A stretch of 64,000 nt of DNA, taken from NCBI GenBank assembly GCA_015065935.1, contig SVPI01000001.1:1-64000 (forward strand), in the 5' to 3' direction. Made by a program: the position numbers and the translations under genes. The DNA comes from Oscillospiraceae bacterium (GTDB lineage Bacteria > Bacillota > Clostridia > Oscillospirales > Acutalibacteraceae). Of the stretch, positions 18,449 through 27,948 are shown piece after piece. Position 1 is the first letter of the stretch; each line of letters opens with the position of its first letter. The notes beneath the pieces were generated by a model. It ran no database searches and had not been told where the DNA came from. It was given only the letters and a program-made list of their open reading frames with translations.

Positions 18449-20272
18449 TTGAAGCATGTTTCTCAATTTGATTTTGAGGCGTTGAAAAGTTTTAGGGCAG
18501 AAGAGTTCTACGAAACTATAAAGCGCGATGCAGAAGAAATTCTTGAGGGAAATATAAAATTTAATAACGACTGGGATATGGAACAATGCAAGCGCCCTTT
18601 TTCTTTAATAAAAGGCAAAGCATATTTTTCACCGAATAACGATGGTGAATGGGTTTATCAATATTCTAGAATGGAATTTTTGCGTAAGTTAGTTATCTCT
18701 TATGCTAAAACAAAAGATGTTAGGTACAGGGATAAGTATTTGGATATATTATTAGAGTTTTACAAAAATAATAATTCCAAAAAAAATGCATTAAAACCTC
18801 CTCCAAAAACTTTTTTTGGTAAGGTTTTTAATAGGCTAAAATGGTTATACAATAAAAATATAAAAAAGGAACGAGAAAAATTCCCAACCTATAGAACTTT
18901 AGATACAGTTATTCGGTCATATAGCGTTTTAATTGATATTCAATATATGTGTGATGAAATCGGCGATAGAGATAAATCATTTATTCTTAAACGAATAGAG
19001 CAAGATGTTGATTTTGCACAAAAAAATTTGCGCGCTTTTGATGAGACAAGTAATTGGGGTATTATAATCCTTTCTTTGACGGCAACTTGTTATCTAATTT
19101 TGGAAAAATTTAATGATTTGTCTGCAGTTGAACAACACCTTTCTGAAATGCTAAATGTCCAAATTAAAAAAGATGGCGGACATATTGAAAATGCTTGCAT
19201 GTATCACACGCAAATTATGTTGTGTCTCTTGCGATACATTCATTGGGCAAATATTAAAAACTATAAGGTTAACCAAAATATAATAGAAAAATGCAATCTT
19301 ATGGTAAATTACAGCCTTTTGCTTTCGGATTTTTCGGGATTTCAAATTCAATATGGGGATAGCGATAAAACATCATTAAATACCGTGTTTTATATAGCAA
19401 AAAAGGTTTTAAAAAATGAAAAAATTAATCCAAAAGGCGAAGTTAATGATATTATTTTATTATCGGAATTTCCACATTTTTTATACGAAAAGGAAAATGT
19501 TGAGAAGAATATAGGCTGCACCCACAAAAACTGTATGGTTGATGATGGTATATGGATATTTGAAAATGAATTGTGGAGTTTAAGAGTTTTTAATGAGTTT
19601 TCAAATAGTGCTCATAAACATGCGGATAATTGTTCTATAGTTTTATACTACAAGGGTGTTCCGATTTTTGTCGATGGAGGACGATATTCTTATTTTGATT
19701 CTGAAAAAAGAACATTTTACAGAAGCCCTTTGGCGCATAATGTTATTACTGTTGATAGCGGTAAAGAATGGTTGGCCAAAAATAAGAATGCCTTTTATGA
19801 ATTACCGAAAATTGTTGAAAATAAAATTGATGGAACAAAATATAAAGGTGTTTATAAATTTAAAAACCAATTTTTAATGATTGAAAGAACGATTTGCATT
19901 ATAGACAAAATAGGGGTCTTATTTATTAATAAGGCAAACCAAAATGGAAATCACACTATTGAAACAATTTGGAACATTCCTTCAACTATTGATGTTGTAG
20001 ATTTAAAGGAAAGCATCAGATTAAAAAACGAATTATTTTTTTCACACACCGGTGATGCCATAAAGATAGAACCGGCAAAAATATCCTATCATTACAATGA
20101 GGAAAGCGAGTCTCAAAGAATAATTGTTTCATCAAAATTTGAAAATGAAGGGATTCAAATTGTATTATTGGCAGACAATCAATTTAAGGTATTGTTAAAA
20201 GACGAAAAAATCATAATTAAAGATGATAAAAGAAATGAATTGGAAATTTTGAATTTTCAAAATCTCCTTTAA
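18449..20272 (+). CDS. Heparinase II/III-family protein
   Basis: 607 aa. GAGGGAAAGGG precedes the start at 18449 (TTG). The N-terminal half is an alpha-toroid; the C-terminal half has the heparinase II/III signature NSAHKHADNCSIVLYYKG, then FVDGGRYSY and YRSPLAHNVITVD. Known members cleave uronic-acid polymers by beta-elimination. No signal peptide is visible, so it appears to be cytoplasmic or membrane-associated, which is unusual for a lyase acting on an exported polymer. It may instead be one of the heparinase-fold proteins recurrent in assembly operons. Confidence 0.78.
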   Translation: MKHVSQFDFEALKSFRAEEFYETIKRDAEEILEGNIKFNNDWDMEQCKRPFSLIKGKAYFSPNNDGEWVYQYSRMEFLRKLVISYAKTKDVRYRDKYLDILLEFYKNNNSKKNALKPPPKTFFGKVFNRLKWLYNKNIKKEREKFPTYRTLDTVIRSYSVLIDIQYMCDEIGDRDKSFILKRIEQDVDFAQKNLRAFDETSNWGIIILSLTATCYLILEKFNDLSAVEQHLSEMLNVQIKKDGGHIENACMYHTQIMLCLLRYIHWANIKNYKVNQNIIEKCNLMVNYSLLLSDFSGFQIQYGDSDKTSLNTVFYIAKKVLKNEKINPKGEVNDIILLSEFPHFLYEKENVEKNIGCTHKNCMVDDGIWIFENELWSLRVFNEFSNSAHKHADNCSIVLYYKGVPIFVDGGRYSYFDSEKRTFYRSPLAHNVITVDSGKEWLAKNKNAFYELPKIVENKIDGTKYKGVYKFKNQFLMIERTICIIDKIGVLFINKANQNGNHTIETIWNIPSTIDVVDLKESIRLKNELFFSHTGDAIKIEPAKISYHYNEESESQRIIVSSKFENEGIQIVLLADNQFKVLLKDEKIIIKDDKRNELEILNFQNLL

Positions 20273-20310
20273 AATTGAACCAGCAATATATATAATTTTG
20301 AGGTGAAATT

Positions 20311-21351
20311 ATGGGACTTTTTACAAACAAAACTCTTATGATAACCGGTGGTACCGGTTCGTTCGGTAATGCGGTTTTGAACCGTTTTCTCAAAACCGAT
20401 ATAGGCGAAATCCGCATTTTTTCCAGAGATGAGAAAAAGCAGGATGATATGCGCCACGAATTCCAGGCTAAAATGCCCGAGGTTGCCGATAAAATTAAAT
20501 TTTATATTGGCGACGTTCGTGATTTAGCAAGTGTTAAAAATGCTATGCATGGTGTTGATTACATATTTCACGCCGCAGCTTTAAAGCAGGTGCCCTCCTG
20601 CGAGTTTTTTCCTATTGAAGCGGTTAAAACCAATGTATTAGGCACCGAAAATGTGCTTACTGCTGCCATTGATGCGGGTGTTAAAAATGTTGTTTGCCTT
20701 TCAACCGATAAGGCGGCTTATCCTGTTAATGCAATGGGCACCAGCAAGGCTATGATGGAAAAGGTTATTGTTGCCAAGGCAAGAACTACCAAGGATACAA
20801 AGATTTGCTGCACTCGTTACGGCAATGTTATGTGCTCCCGCGGTAGCGTTATTCCGCTATGGATTGAGCAGATTAGAAACGGCAATCCCATCACCTTAAC
20901 CGACCCCAAAATGACTCGTTTTATAATGTCTCTTGATGAGGCGGTTGACCTTGTGCTTTTTGCGTTTGAACACGGTGAGCCGGGTGACATTCTCGTTCAA
21001 AAGGCACCTGCTTGTACTATTCAAACCCAGGCCGAGGCGGTTTGTGAACTCTTTGGCGGTAAAAAAGAAAATATTAAGGTTATTGGAATTCGCCACGGCG
21101 AAAAAATGTACGAAACCCTGCTTACAAACGAGGAGTGCGCCAACGCTATCGATATGGGCGATTTCTACCGCGTTCCTTGTGATAAGCGAGGTCTTAACTA
21201 CGATAAGTACTTTAGTCAAGGTGATATTAAGAGAAATCCTCTTACTGAATTCAATTCTAACAACACCCAGCTTTTAACCGTTGAGGAAACCAAAGCAAAA
21301 ATCGCAGCCCTTTCATATATTCAAGAAGAACTCGCAAAGGATAAGAACTAA
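20311..21351 (+). CDS. capE: UDP-GlcNAc 4,6-dehydratase/5-epimerase (CapE/FnlA type)
   Basis: 346 aa. Short SDR with LMITGGTGSFGNAVLNRFL, then FSRDEKKQDDMRHEF and HAAALKQVPSCEFFP, the signature of CapD/FlaA1/FnlA-type dehydratases lacking membrane helices. KPGD-like ending and overlap (TAATG) with a CapF-type gene identify it as the first step of UDP-L-FucNAc synthesis: UDP-GlcNAc to a 4-keto-6-deoxy sugar. Base composition rises noticeably here relative to the preceding genes. Confidence 0.88.
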   Translation: MGLFTNKTLMITGGTGSFGNAVLNRFLKTDIGEIRIFSRDEKKQDDMRHEFQAKMPEVADKIKFYIGDVRDLASVKNAMHGVDYIFHAAALKQVPSCEFFPIEAVKTNVLGTENVLTAAIDAGVKNVVCLSTDKAAYPVNAMGTSKAMMEKVIVAKARTTKDTKICCTRYGNVMCSRGSVIPLWIEQIRNGNPITLTDPKMTRFIMSLDEAVDLVLFAFEHGEPGDILVQKAPACTIQTQAEAVCELFGGKKENIKVIGIRHGEKMYETLLTNEECANAIDMGDFYRVPCDKRGLNYDKYFSQGDIKRNPLTEFNSNNTQLLTVEETKAKIAALSYIQEELAKDKN

Positions 21352-22550
21352 TGAAAATTCTCGTAACCGGAGCTAAGGGTTTTGTGGGTAAAAACCTTGT
21401 TGCCGCACTTAACGCTGTTAAGGATGGCAAGGACAAGACCCGCCCAAGTTTAAAAATTGAAGATGTTTTTGAGTTTGATGTTGATACAAGTGCAGAACTT
21501 CTTGATACATATTGTAAAGAGGCTGATTTTGTCTTTAATTTAGCGGGAATTAACCGCCCAAAAATCCAGGAGGAGTTTATGCAGGGCAACTTTGGCTTTG
21601 CTTCAAAACTCCTTGACACCCTTAAAAAATATCATAACACCTGTCCCGTTATGATTTCTTCCTCCATTCAGGCAACCCTAATCGGTCGCTATGACAGTGA
21701 ATATGGCAGAAGCAAAAAGGCAGGGGAGGAGCTGCTGTTCGACTACAGCCGCGAAACCGGCGCCAAGGTGCTGGTTTACCGTTTCCCCAACCTTTTCGGC
21801 AAATGGTGTAGGCCAAACTACAACAGCGCTGTGGCAACCTTTTGCAATAACATTGCAAACGACCTACCTATTCAGGTTAATGATGCCTCGGTGCAGCTAG
21901 AACTGCTTTATATTGACGATTTAATTGCCGAAATGCTTAATGCCCTTGAAGGCAAAGAGCATCGCTGTGAATTTGACGGTGTTGAGACTGTGTTTAGCGA
22001 GCAGGGAAGATACTGCGCCGCGGCGCCCACCCACAAGGTAACCCTCGGCGAAATTGTTGAGCTGCTTAATTCCTTTAAGGAGCAGTCAAAAACCCTACTT
22101 ATGCCCGAAATCCCCAACGGCTCATTTGCAAAGAAACTGTATTCAACATATCTTTCCTATTTGCCAAAGGAAAAAGCCGCGTTTCCCTTAAAAATGAATG
22201 TGGATGCAAGGGGCAGCTTTACTGAGCTTTTAAAAACCGAAAAATGCGGACAGTTCTCGGTTAACATTTCAAAGCCCGGCATTACAAAGGGCCAGCATTG
22301 GCACCACACTAAATGGGAGTTCTTTATTGTGGTAAGCGGCAAGGCCCTTATTCAGCAGAGAAAAATCGGTACCGATGAGGTTTTAAACTTTGAGGTAAGC
22401 GGCGAAAAAATTGAAGCGGTACATATGCTTCCCGGTTACACCCATAACATTATAAATTTAAGCGAAACAGAGGATTTGGTAACCCTTATGTGGGCAAACG
22501 AGCAGTTTGACCCGGGTCATCCCGATACTTTTTTTGAGGTGGTAGAATAA
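21351..22550 (+). CDS. capF: CapF/FnlB-type bifunctional SDR-cupin (UDP-L-FucNAc pathway)
   Basis: 399 aa. The N-terminal SDR (KILVTGAKGFVGKNLVAAL; tyrosine-lysine in YGRSKKAGEELLF) is fused to a C-terminal cupin (GQHWHHTKWEFFIVVSGKAL, MLPGYTHNIIN). This exact two-domain layout is known for Staphylococcus aureus CapF and WbjC, in which the cupin epimerises C3 and the SDR reduces C4 to the talo-configured sugar. Overlaps capE by one base and is followed one base later by capG. Confidence 0.9.
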   Translation: MKILVTGAKGFVGKNLVAALNAVKDGKDKTRPSLKIEDVFEFDVDTSAELLDTYCKEADFVFNLAGINRPKIQEEFMQGNFGFASKLLDTLKKYHNTCPVMISSSIQATLIGRYDSEYGRSKKAGEELLFDYSRETGAKVLVYRFPNLFGKWCRPNYNSAVATFCNNIANDLPIQVNDASVQLELLYIDDLIAEMLNALEGKEHRCEFDGVETVFSEQGRYCAAAPTHKVTLGEIVELLNSFKEQSKTLLMPEIPNGSFAKKLYSTYLSYLPKEKAAFPLKMNVDARGSFTELLKTEKCGQFSVNISKPGITKGQHWHHTKWEFFIVVSGKALIQQRKIGTDEVLNFEVSGEKIEAVHMLPGYTHNIINLSETEDLVTLMWANEQFDPGHPDTFFEVVE

Positions 22551-22551
22551 T

Positions 22552-23712
22552 ATGGCAAGCTTTAAAAATAACGGAAAATTAAAACTCTTAATCATTGTAG
22601 GCACTCGCCCCGAAATTATCCGCCTTGCGGCGGTAATCAATAAGTGCCGCGAGTATTTTGACACCCTTCTTGCCCACACAGGACAAAACTATGACTATAA
22701 CCTAAACGGCGTTTTCTTTAAGGATTTAAAACTTGCCGACCCGGATGTTTATCTTAATGCAGTTGGCAACGACCTTGGGGAAACAATGGGTAATATTATT
22801 GCCAAATCTTATCAGTTAATGGTGGAAACTAAGCCTGATGCAGTGCTTGTTTTAGGCGACACAAATTCCTGCCTTTCTGTTATCGGCGCAAAACGCTTAC
22901 ATATTCCTATTTTCCATATGGAAGCGGGAAATCGCTGTAAGGATGAATGCCTGCCGGAGGAAACAAACAGAAGAATTGTTGACATTATTTCCGATGTTAA
23001 TTTAGCTTATTCCGAGCACGCCCGCCGTTATTTAGCCGATTGCGGTCTGCCAAAGGAGCGCACATATGTTACAGGCTCGCCTATGGCAGAGGTGCTTCAT
23101 AACAACTTAAAGGAAATTGAGGCAAGTGACATTCATAGCCGTTTAGGGCTTCAAAAGGGTAAATATATCCTTCTTTCAGCCCATAGAGAAGAAAATATTG
23201 ATACCGAAAAGAACTTTGAAAGCTTATTTACTGCAATTAATAAACTGGCTGAAAAGTACGATATGCCCATTCTTTATTCCTGCCACCCAAGAAGTCGTAA
23301 TCGTTTGGAGAAAAGCGGCTTTAAGCTTGACAGCAGAGTAATTCAGCACGAGCCTCTCGGCTTCCACGATTATAACTGCTTGCAGATGAACGCCTTTGCC
23401 GTTGTTTCCGATAGCGGAACTCTGCCAGAGGAGAGCAGCTTTTTTGCAAGTATAAAAAAACCTTTCCCCGCAGTTTGCATCAGAACCTCAACCGAGCGCC
23501 CCGAAGCGCTTGATAAGGCCTGCTTTATCCTTGCGGGAATTGATGAAAACAGCCTGCTTCAAGCAGTTGACACTGCCGTTTCAATGAACAAAAACGGCGA
23601 TTACGGCATCCCCGTTCCCGACTATGTGGAAGAAAACGTTTCCACAAAGGTTGTTAAAATCATTCAGTCCTACACAGGCGTTGTAAATAAAATGGTTTGG
23701 AGAAAGTTTTAA
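22552..23712 (+). CDS. capG: UDP-GlcNAc 2-epimerase family (CapG/FnlC type)
   Basis: 386 aa. VGTRPEIIRLAAVINKCREYF is the N-terminal signature of the WecB/NeuC fold; HMEAGNRCKDECLPEETNRRI, YTGSP-like VTGSPMAEV, SAHREENID and VSDSGTLPEES follow in order. Located third after capE and capF, it should be the last enzyme making UDP-L-FucNAc (2-epimerisation of UDP-L-PneNAc/talose form). A plain WecB role for ManNAc is less likely in this context. Confidence 0.89.
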   Translation: MASFKNNGKLKLLIIVGTRPEIIRLAAVINKCREYFDTLLAHTGQNYDYNLNGVFFKDLKLADPDVYLNAVGNDLGETMGNIIAKSYQLMVETKPDAVLVLGDTNSCLSVIGAKRLHIPIFHMEAGNRCKDECLPEETNRRIVDIISDVNLAYSEHARRYLADCGLPKERTYVTGSPMAEVLHNNLKEIEASDIHSRLGLQKGKYILLSAHREENIDTEKNFESLFTAINKLAEKYDMPILYSCHPRSRNRLEKSGFKLDSRVIQHEPLGFHDYNCLQMNAFAVVSDSGTLPEESSFFASIKKPFPAVCIRTSTERPEALDKACFILAGIDENSLLQAVDTAVSMNKNGDYGIPVPDYVEENVSTKVVKIIQSYTGVVNKMVWRKF

Positions 23713-23714
23713 TT

Positions 23715-24887
23715 ATGACAGTTGTAGAAGCTTTTGAACAAAAATATAAAAAAGCCCCGGAGTATACTGCATTTACTCCCTACAGAATTTGTCCCCTTGG
23801 CGCTCATAGCGACCATCAGTTGGGTAAAATTACAGGCTTTGCCATAAATAAGGGAATTCATTTGGCCTATGGACCTAAAATGAACGGCGTTGTTGAGGTT
23901 GCCTCTTTACAATTTGAAAAGCGCGCCCAGTGGCACGTAAGTTCAACCCCAGCTGTAAAAGAAGGGGATTGGGCCGACCATTTAAGGGGTGCTACAATTG
24001 CTCTTAACAAACGTTATCCTTTACATGTGGGCCTTTGTGGTGTTATTAGCGGCGAGCTGCCCATTGGCGGCCTTTCTTCCTCTGCCGCTGTTATAATCAC
24101 ATTTCTTTGCGCCCTTGCAAAGCTTAACAATATGACCCTCACCGAAAATGAACTTATCACCATTTCTAAGGAAGCCGAAAATAAATATGTAGGCGTTGCC
24201 TGCGGAAAATTAGACCAAAGCTGTGAGGTTTATTGCCGCAAGGATAATCTGCTTTATATGGATTTACAGGATGATTCCTATGAGCTTATCCCTACAAATC
24301 CAAAAACGAAGCCTTATAAGTTTGCAATTTTCTTTTCAGGCATTGAAAGAACCCTTGCAGGCTCGGCTTTTAATATGCGCGTTGATGAATGCCGCTCTGC
24401 TGCCTATGCCTTAAAGGCCTATGCAGGTATGGAATATGGTAAATTTGAAGAGACCAACCTCAGAGAGGTTCCAAGGTCGGTTTATGATACATATAAAGAT
24501 AAGCTACCCGAAAATTGGCGCAAGCGGGCAGAGCATTGGTACACCGAATTCGAGCGTGTAGAAAAAGGCGCTGAGGCTTGGCGTAAGGGTGATATTGAGG
24601 AGTTCGGTCGCCTTTCCTTTGAAAGTGGACATTCTTCAATTTACAACTGGGAAACAGGTTCTCCTGAACTTAAAAAGCTTTATGAGATTATGACTGAAAC
24701 CAAGGGAATTTACGGAGGTCGTTTCTCGGGTGCAGGCTTTAAAGGCTGCTGTATGGCAATTATTGACCCCAATTTTGAAGAGTCAATAACCGCCGAGGTT
24801 ACAAAGAAATATTTAGAGGCATTCCCGCACTTAGAGGGTAAATATTCCGTTCATATTTGCGAAAGCGCCGATGGGGTGAAGCTATGA
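23715..24887 (+). CDS. GHMP sugar kinase, galactokinase-like
   Basis: 390 aa from ATG 23715 (GGAG upstream inside the previous gene's end). Motif I is PYRICPLGAHSDHQLGK, a variant of the galactokinase GRVNLIGEHTDY. Motif II is PIGGLSSSAAV and motif III GGRFSGAGFKGCC. It phosphorylates a free sugar at C1, with the substrate possibly galactose, fucose or a uronic acid. The next gene is a sugar-1-phosphate nucleotidyltransferase overlapping by 4 bases, so together they look like a salvage route to an NDP-sugar. Confidence 0.8.
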   Translation: MTVVEAFEQKYKKAPEYTAFTPYRICPLGAHSDHQLGKITGFAINKGIHLAYGPKMNGVVEVASLQFEKRAQWHVSSTPAVKEGDWADHLRGATIALNKRYPLHVGLCGVISGELPIGGLSSSAAVIITFLCALAKLNNMTLTENELITISKEAENKYVGVACGKLDQSCEVYCRKDNLLYMDLQDDSYELIPTNPKTKPYKFAIFFSGIERTLAGSAFNMRVDECRSAAYALKAYAGMEYGKFEETNLREVPRSVYDTYKDKLPENWRKRAEHWYTEFERVEKGAEAWRKGDIEEFGRLSFESGHSSIYNWETGSPELKKLYEIMTETKGIYGGRFSGAGFKGCCMAIIDPNFEESITAEVTKKYLEAFPHLEGKYSVHICESADGVKL

Positions 24888-25618
24888 AATGTTTAATTTT
24901 AGCGGCAGGCTATGCCACCCGCCTTTATCCTCTTACCGAAAACTTTCCCAAGCCCCTTTTAAAGGTAGGGGAGAAAACCATTCTTGACTGGCTTATTGAT
25001 GACATTGATACCCTTAATTTAATTGATGAGTATATTGTTATTTCCAATCATAAATTCAGTTGTCATTTTGATGCCTGGGCAAAGGAAAAGAAACAAAAAA
25101 TCACTGTTGTTGATGACGGCACTTCATCCAACGAAACCCGCCTTGGCGCAGTTCGTGATATTCAGTATGCCATAGAACAGCTAAATCTTGATGATGATAT
25201 GCTGGTTATGGCTGGGGATAATCTTTTGGATTTTTCACTAACCTCCTTTATTAAATATGCCAAAGAGAAAAACACCTCCTGCATATTGCGCTATTACGAA
25301 GAGGATGAGAAAAAACTGCTTAAGTGCGGTGTTGTAACGGTGGATGAAAACGATTTAGTCACCGAAATGACCGAAAAATCGCCCACCCCCGCAACCCATT
25401 GGTGTTGCCCTCCGTTTTATTATTATACAAAGGCAGATGCTCGCCTTGTTAAAGTGGGTATTGAGAATGGTTGCGGCGTTGATGCACCGGGAAGCTACAT
25501 TGCCTGGCTTTGTAAGCAGACCCGTGTTCATGCAATGGAAATGCCGGGTAGTCGTTATGATATTGGCAACCTTGAAAGCTATGAAACGGTAAAAAAGGAG
25601 TATAAGGGAATATGCTAA
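24884..25618 (+). CDS. Sugar-phosphate nucleotidyltransferase
   Basis: 244 aa from ATG 24884 overlapping the kinase stop. KCLILAAGYATRLYPLTENFPKPLL is the N-terminal NTP-transferase signature (GxGTRL type with the PKPLL lysine), and VMAGDNLLDFSL carries the metal aspartate. It should couple the sugar-1-phosphate produced by the preceding kinase to a nucleotide. Sugar and nucleotide are not determined. Confidence 0.84.
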   Translation: MKCLILAAGYATRLYPLTENFPKPLLKVGEKTILDWLIDDIDTLNLIDEYIVISNHKFSCHFDAWAKEKKQKITVVDDGTSSNETRLGAVRDIQYAIEQLNLDDDMLVMAGDNLLDFSLTSFIKYAKEKNTSCILRYYEEDEKKLLKCGVVTVDENDLVTEMTEKSPTPATHWCCPPFYYYTKADARLVKVGIENGCGVDAPGSYIAWLCKQTRVHAMEMPGSRYDIGNLESYETVKKEYKGIC

Positions 25619-26685
25619 CCCCTAATATTGATTTAAAAAGGAAAACCGTTCTTGTAACAGGTGCCGCAGGCTTTATCGGTGCAAATCTTGTCACCGAGCT
25701 TATTAAAACAGTGCCTGAAATCACCGTTATCGGTATAGATAATCTTAACGATTATTATGATGTTTCTATTAAGGAATATCGCCTTAAAGAAATTGAGAAA
25801 ACAGCCAAGGAGAATCCCACTGCTAAATGGGAGTTTATTAAGGGAAACATTGCCGACAAGGCTATAATTGAGGATACATTTAATAAATATAATTTTAGCG
25901 TTGTTGTAAACCTTGCCGCCCAAGCAGGCGTTCGCTATTCAATAACAAACCCCGATGTTTATATTGAGGCTAATATTATTGGCTTTTACAACATTTTAGA
26001 GGCCTGCCGAAATCACCCTGTTGACCACTTGGTTTATGCTTCCAGCTCTTCGGTTTACGGCACAAATAAGAAAATCCCTTATTCCACCGAGGATAAGGTC
26101 GATAATCCCGTTTCCCTTTATGCCGCAACAAAGAAGTCCAATGAGCTTATGGCACACGCCTATTCAAAGCTTTATAACATTCCTTCAACAGGACTTCGCT
26201 TTTTTACGGTTTATGGCCCTGCAGGCAGACCTGATATGGCATATTTCAGCTTTACCCAAAAGCTTTTAAAGGGTGAAACCATTAAGATTTTCAATTTTGG
26301 TAACTGTAAACGTGATTTTACCTATGTTGATGATATTGTAACAGGGGTAAGACACGTTATGGAAAATGCACCCGAAAAGGCAAACGGTGAGGATGGTCTG
26401 CCCATTCCGCCTTATAGAGTTTATAACATTGGTAACAATAATCCCGAAAATCTTCTTGATTTTGTTAACATTTTGCAGGAGGAATTGGTAAGTGCCGGTG
26501 TTCTGCCAAAGGATTATGACTTTGAAGCGCACAAGGAGCTTGTTCCAATGCAGGCAGGCGATGTTCCCATAACCTATGCCGATGTTACCGATTTACAGCG
26601 TGATTTTGGCTTTAAGCCCGCAACATCACTTCGTGAAGGCATTCGCAAATTTGCCCGTTGGTACAAAGAATTTTATGAGATTTAA
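25612..26685 (+). CDS. NAD-dependent epimerase, UDP-glucuronate 4-epimerase-like
   Basis: 357 aa. [19 protein letters not shown], then [18 protein letters not shown] (the NxNDYYD element typical of UDP-GlcA 4-epimerases), YASSSSVYG and [13 protein letters not shown] with the catalytic Tyr-x3-Lys. The next gene is a UDP-glucose dehydrogenase, so the pair probably yields UDP-GlcA and UDP-GalA for a uronic-acid polymer. Overlaps the nucleotidyltransferase by 7 bases. Confidence 0.87.
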   Translation: MLTPNIDLKRKTVLVTGAAGFIGANLVTELIKTVPEITVIGIDNLNDYYDVSIKEYRLKEIEKTAKENPTAKWEFIKGNIADKAIIEDTFNKYNFSVVVNLAAQAGVRYSITNPDVYIEANIIGFYNILEACRNHPVDHLVYASSSSVYGTNKKIPYSTEDKVDNPVSLYAATKKSNELMAHAYSKLYNIPSTGLRFFTVYGPAGRPDMAYFSFTQKLLKGETIKIFNFGNCKRDFTYVDDIVTGVRHVMENAPEKANGEDGLPIPPYRVYNIGNNNPENLLDFVNILQEELVSAGVLPKDYDFEAHKELVPMQAGDVPITYADVTDLQRDFGFKPATSLREGIRKFARWYKEFYEI

Positions 26686-26695
26686 GGTGAAAAAA

Positions 26696-27928
26696 ATGAA
26701 AATTGCAGTTGCAGGAACAGGCTATGTTGGTTTATCCATAGCAACACTTTTAGCACAGCATAACAGCGTTATGGCGGTTGATATTATCCCCGAAAAGGTT
26801 GAAATGATAAACAATCGCGTTTCTCCCATTCAGGACGAGTATATCGAAAAATATTTTGCCGAAAAAGAACTTGATTTGGTTGCTACACTTGATGGAAATT
26901 ACGCTTACAGCGATGCAGAGTTCGTTGTTATCGCGGCACCTACGAATTATGACAGCAAGCTGAATTTCTTTGATACATCAGCAGTAGAATCGGTTATTAA
27001 ACTTGTTATGGAATGTAACCCAAATGCAGTTATGGTTATAAAATCCACCGTTCCCGTTGGATTTACAGAAAGTGTAAGAGAAAAATATAACTGCAAAAAT
27101 ATAATTTTCAGTCCCGAATTTTTAAGGGAATCTAAGGCCCTTTACGATAACCTTTATCCCTCCCGAATAATTGTGGGCACCGATTTAGAAGATGAAAAAC
27201 TAAAAACCGCTTCTGAAAAGTTTGCCGAACTTTTAAAGCAGGGTGCATTAAAAGAAAACATTGACACATTGTTTATGGGCTTTACCGAGGCCGAGGCTGT
27301 AAAGCTTTTTGCCAACACATATTTAGCCCTTCGTGTTTCCTATTTTAACGAGCTTGACACCTATGCCGAAATGAAGGGCCTTGATACAGCGGCAATTATA
27401 AACGGCGTTTGTTTAGACCCGAGAATTGGCAGCCATTATAATAACCCTTCCTTTGGTTATGGCGGCTATTGTTTGCCCAAGGATACAAAGCAGCTTCTTG
27501 CAAACTATAATCATGTTCCGCAGAATATGATGAGCGCCATTGTTGAATCAAACAGAACCAGAAAGGATTTTATTGCCGATAGAGTGCTTCAAATGGCGGG
27601 ATATTATGAGGAAAACAGCCACTATGATTCGCAAAGGGAAAAGAACGTTGTAATTGGTGTTTATCGTCTTACAATGAAATCCAATTCCGATAATTTCAGG
27701 CAATCATCAATCCAGGGTGTTATGAAGCGAGTTAAGGCAAAGGGCGCAACGGTTATTGTTTATGAGCCTACCTTAAAAAATGGCGAAACCTTTTTCGGCA
27801 GCGAAATTGTCAACGATATTGAGGAGTTTAAGAGGCGTTCTAATGCTATAATAGCTAACCGCTATGATTCCGTTCTTGATGATGTAGCCCATAAGGTTTA
27901 TACAAGAGATTTATTTAGAAGAGATTAA
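26696..27928 (+). CDS. ugd: UDP-glucose 6-dehydrogenase
   Basis: 410 aa from ATG 26696, which has AAGGTGA upstream. [19 protein letters not shown] is the Rossmann loop; [23 protein letters not shown] and [19 protein letters not shown] follow, the last holding the catalytic cysteine. Converts UDP-glucose to UDP-glucuronate with two NAD. Length fits the short bacterial Ugd class. Supplies the adjacent epimerase. Confidence 0.93.
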   Translation: MKIAVAGTGYVGLSIATLLAQHNSVMAVDIIPEKVEMINNRVSPIQDEYIEKYFAEKELDLVATLDGNYAYSDAEFVVIAAPTNYDSKLNFFDTSAVESVIKLVMECNPNAVMVIKSTVPVGFTESVREKYNCKNIIFSPEFLRESKALYDNLYPSRIIVGTDLEDEKLKTASEKFAELLKQGALKENIDTLFMGFTEAEAVKLFANTYLALRVSYFNELDTYAEMKGLDTAAIINGVCLDPRIGSHYNNPSFGYGGYCLPKDTKQLLANYNHVPQNMMSAIVESNRTRKDFIADRVLQMAGYYEENSHYDSQREKNVVIGVYRLTMKSNSDNFRQSSIQGVMKRVKAKGATVIVYEPTLKNGETFFGSEIVNDIEEFKRRSNAIIANRYDSVLDDVAHKVYTRDLFRRD

Positions 27929-27948
27929 ATTATAAAGGAGCGACACAG

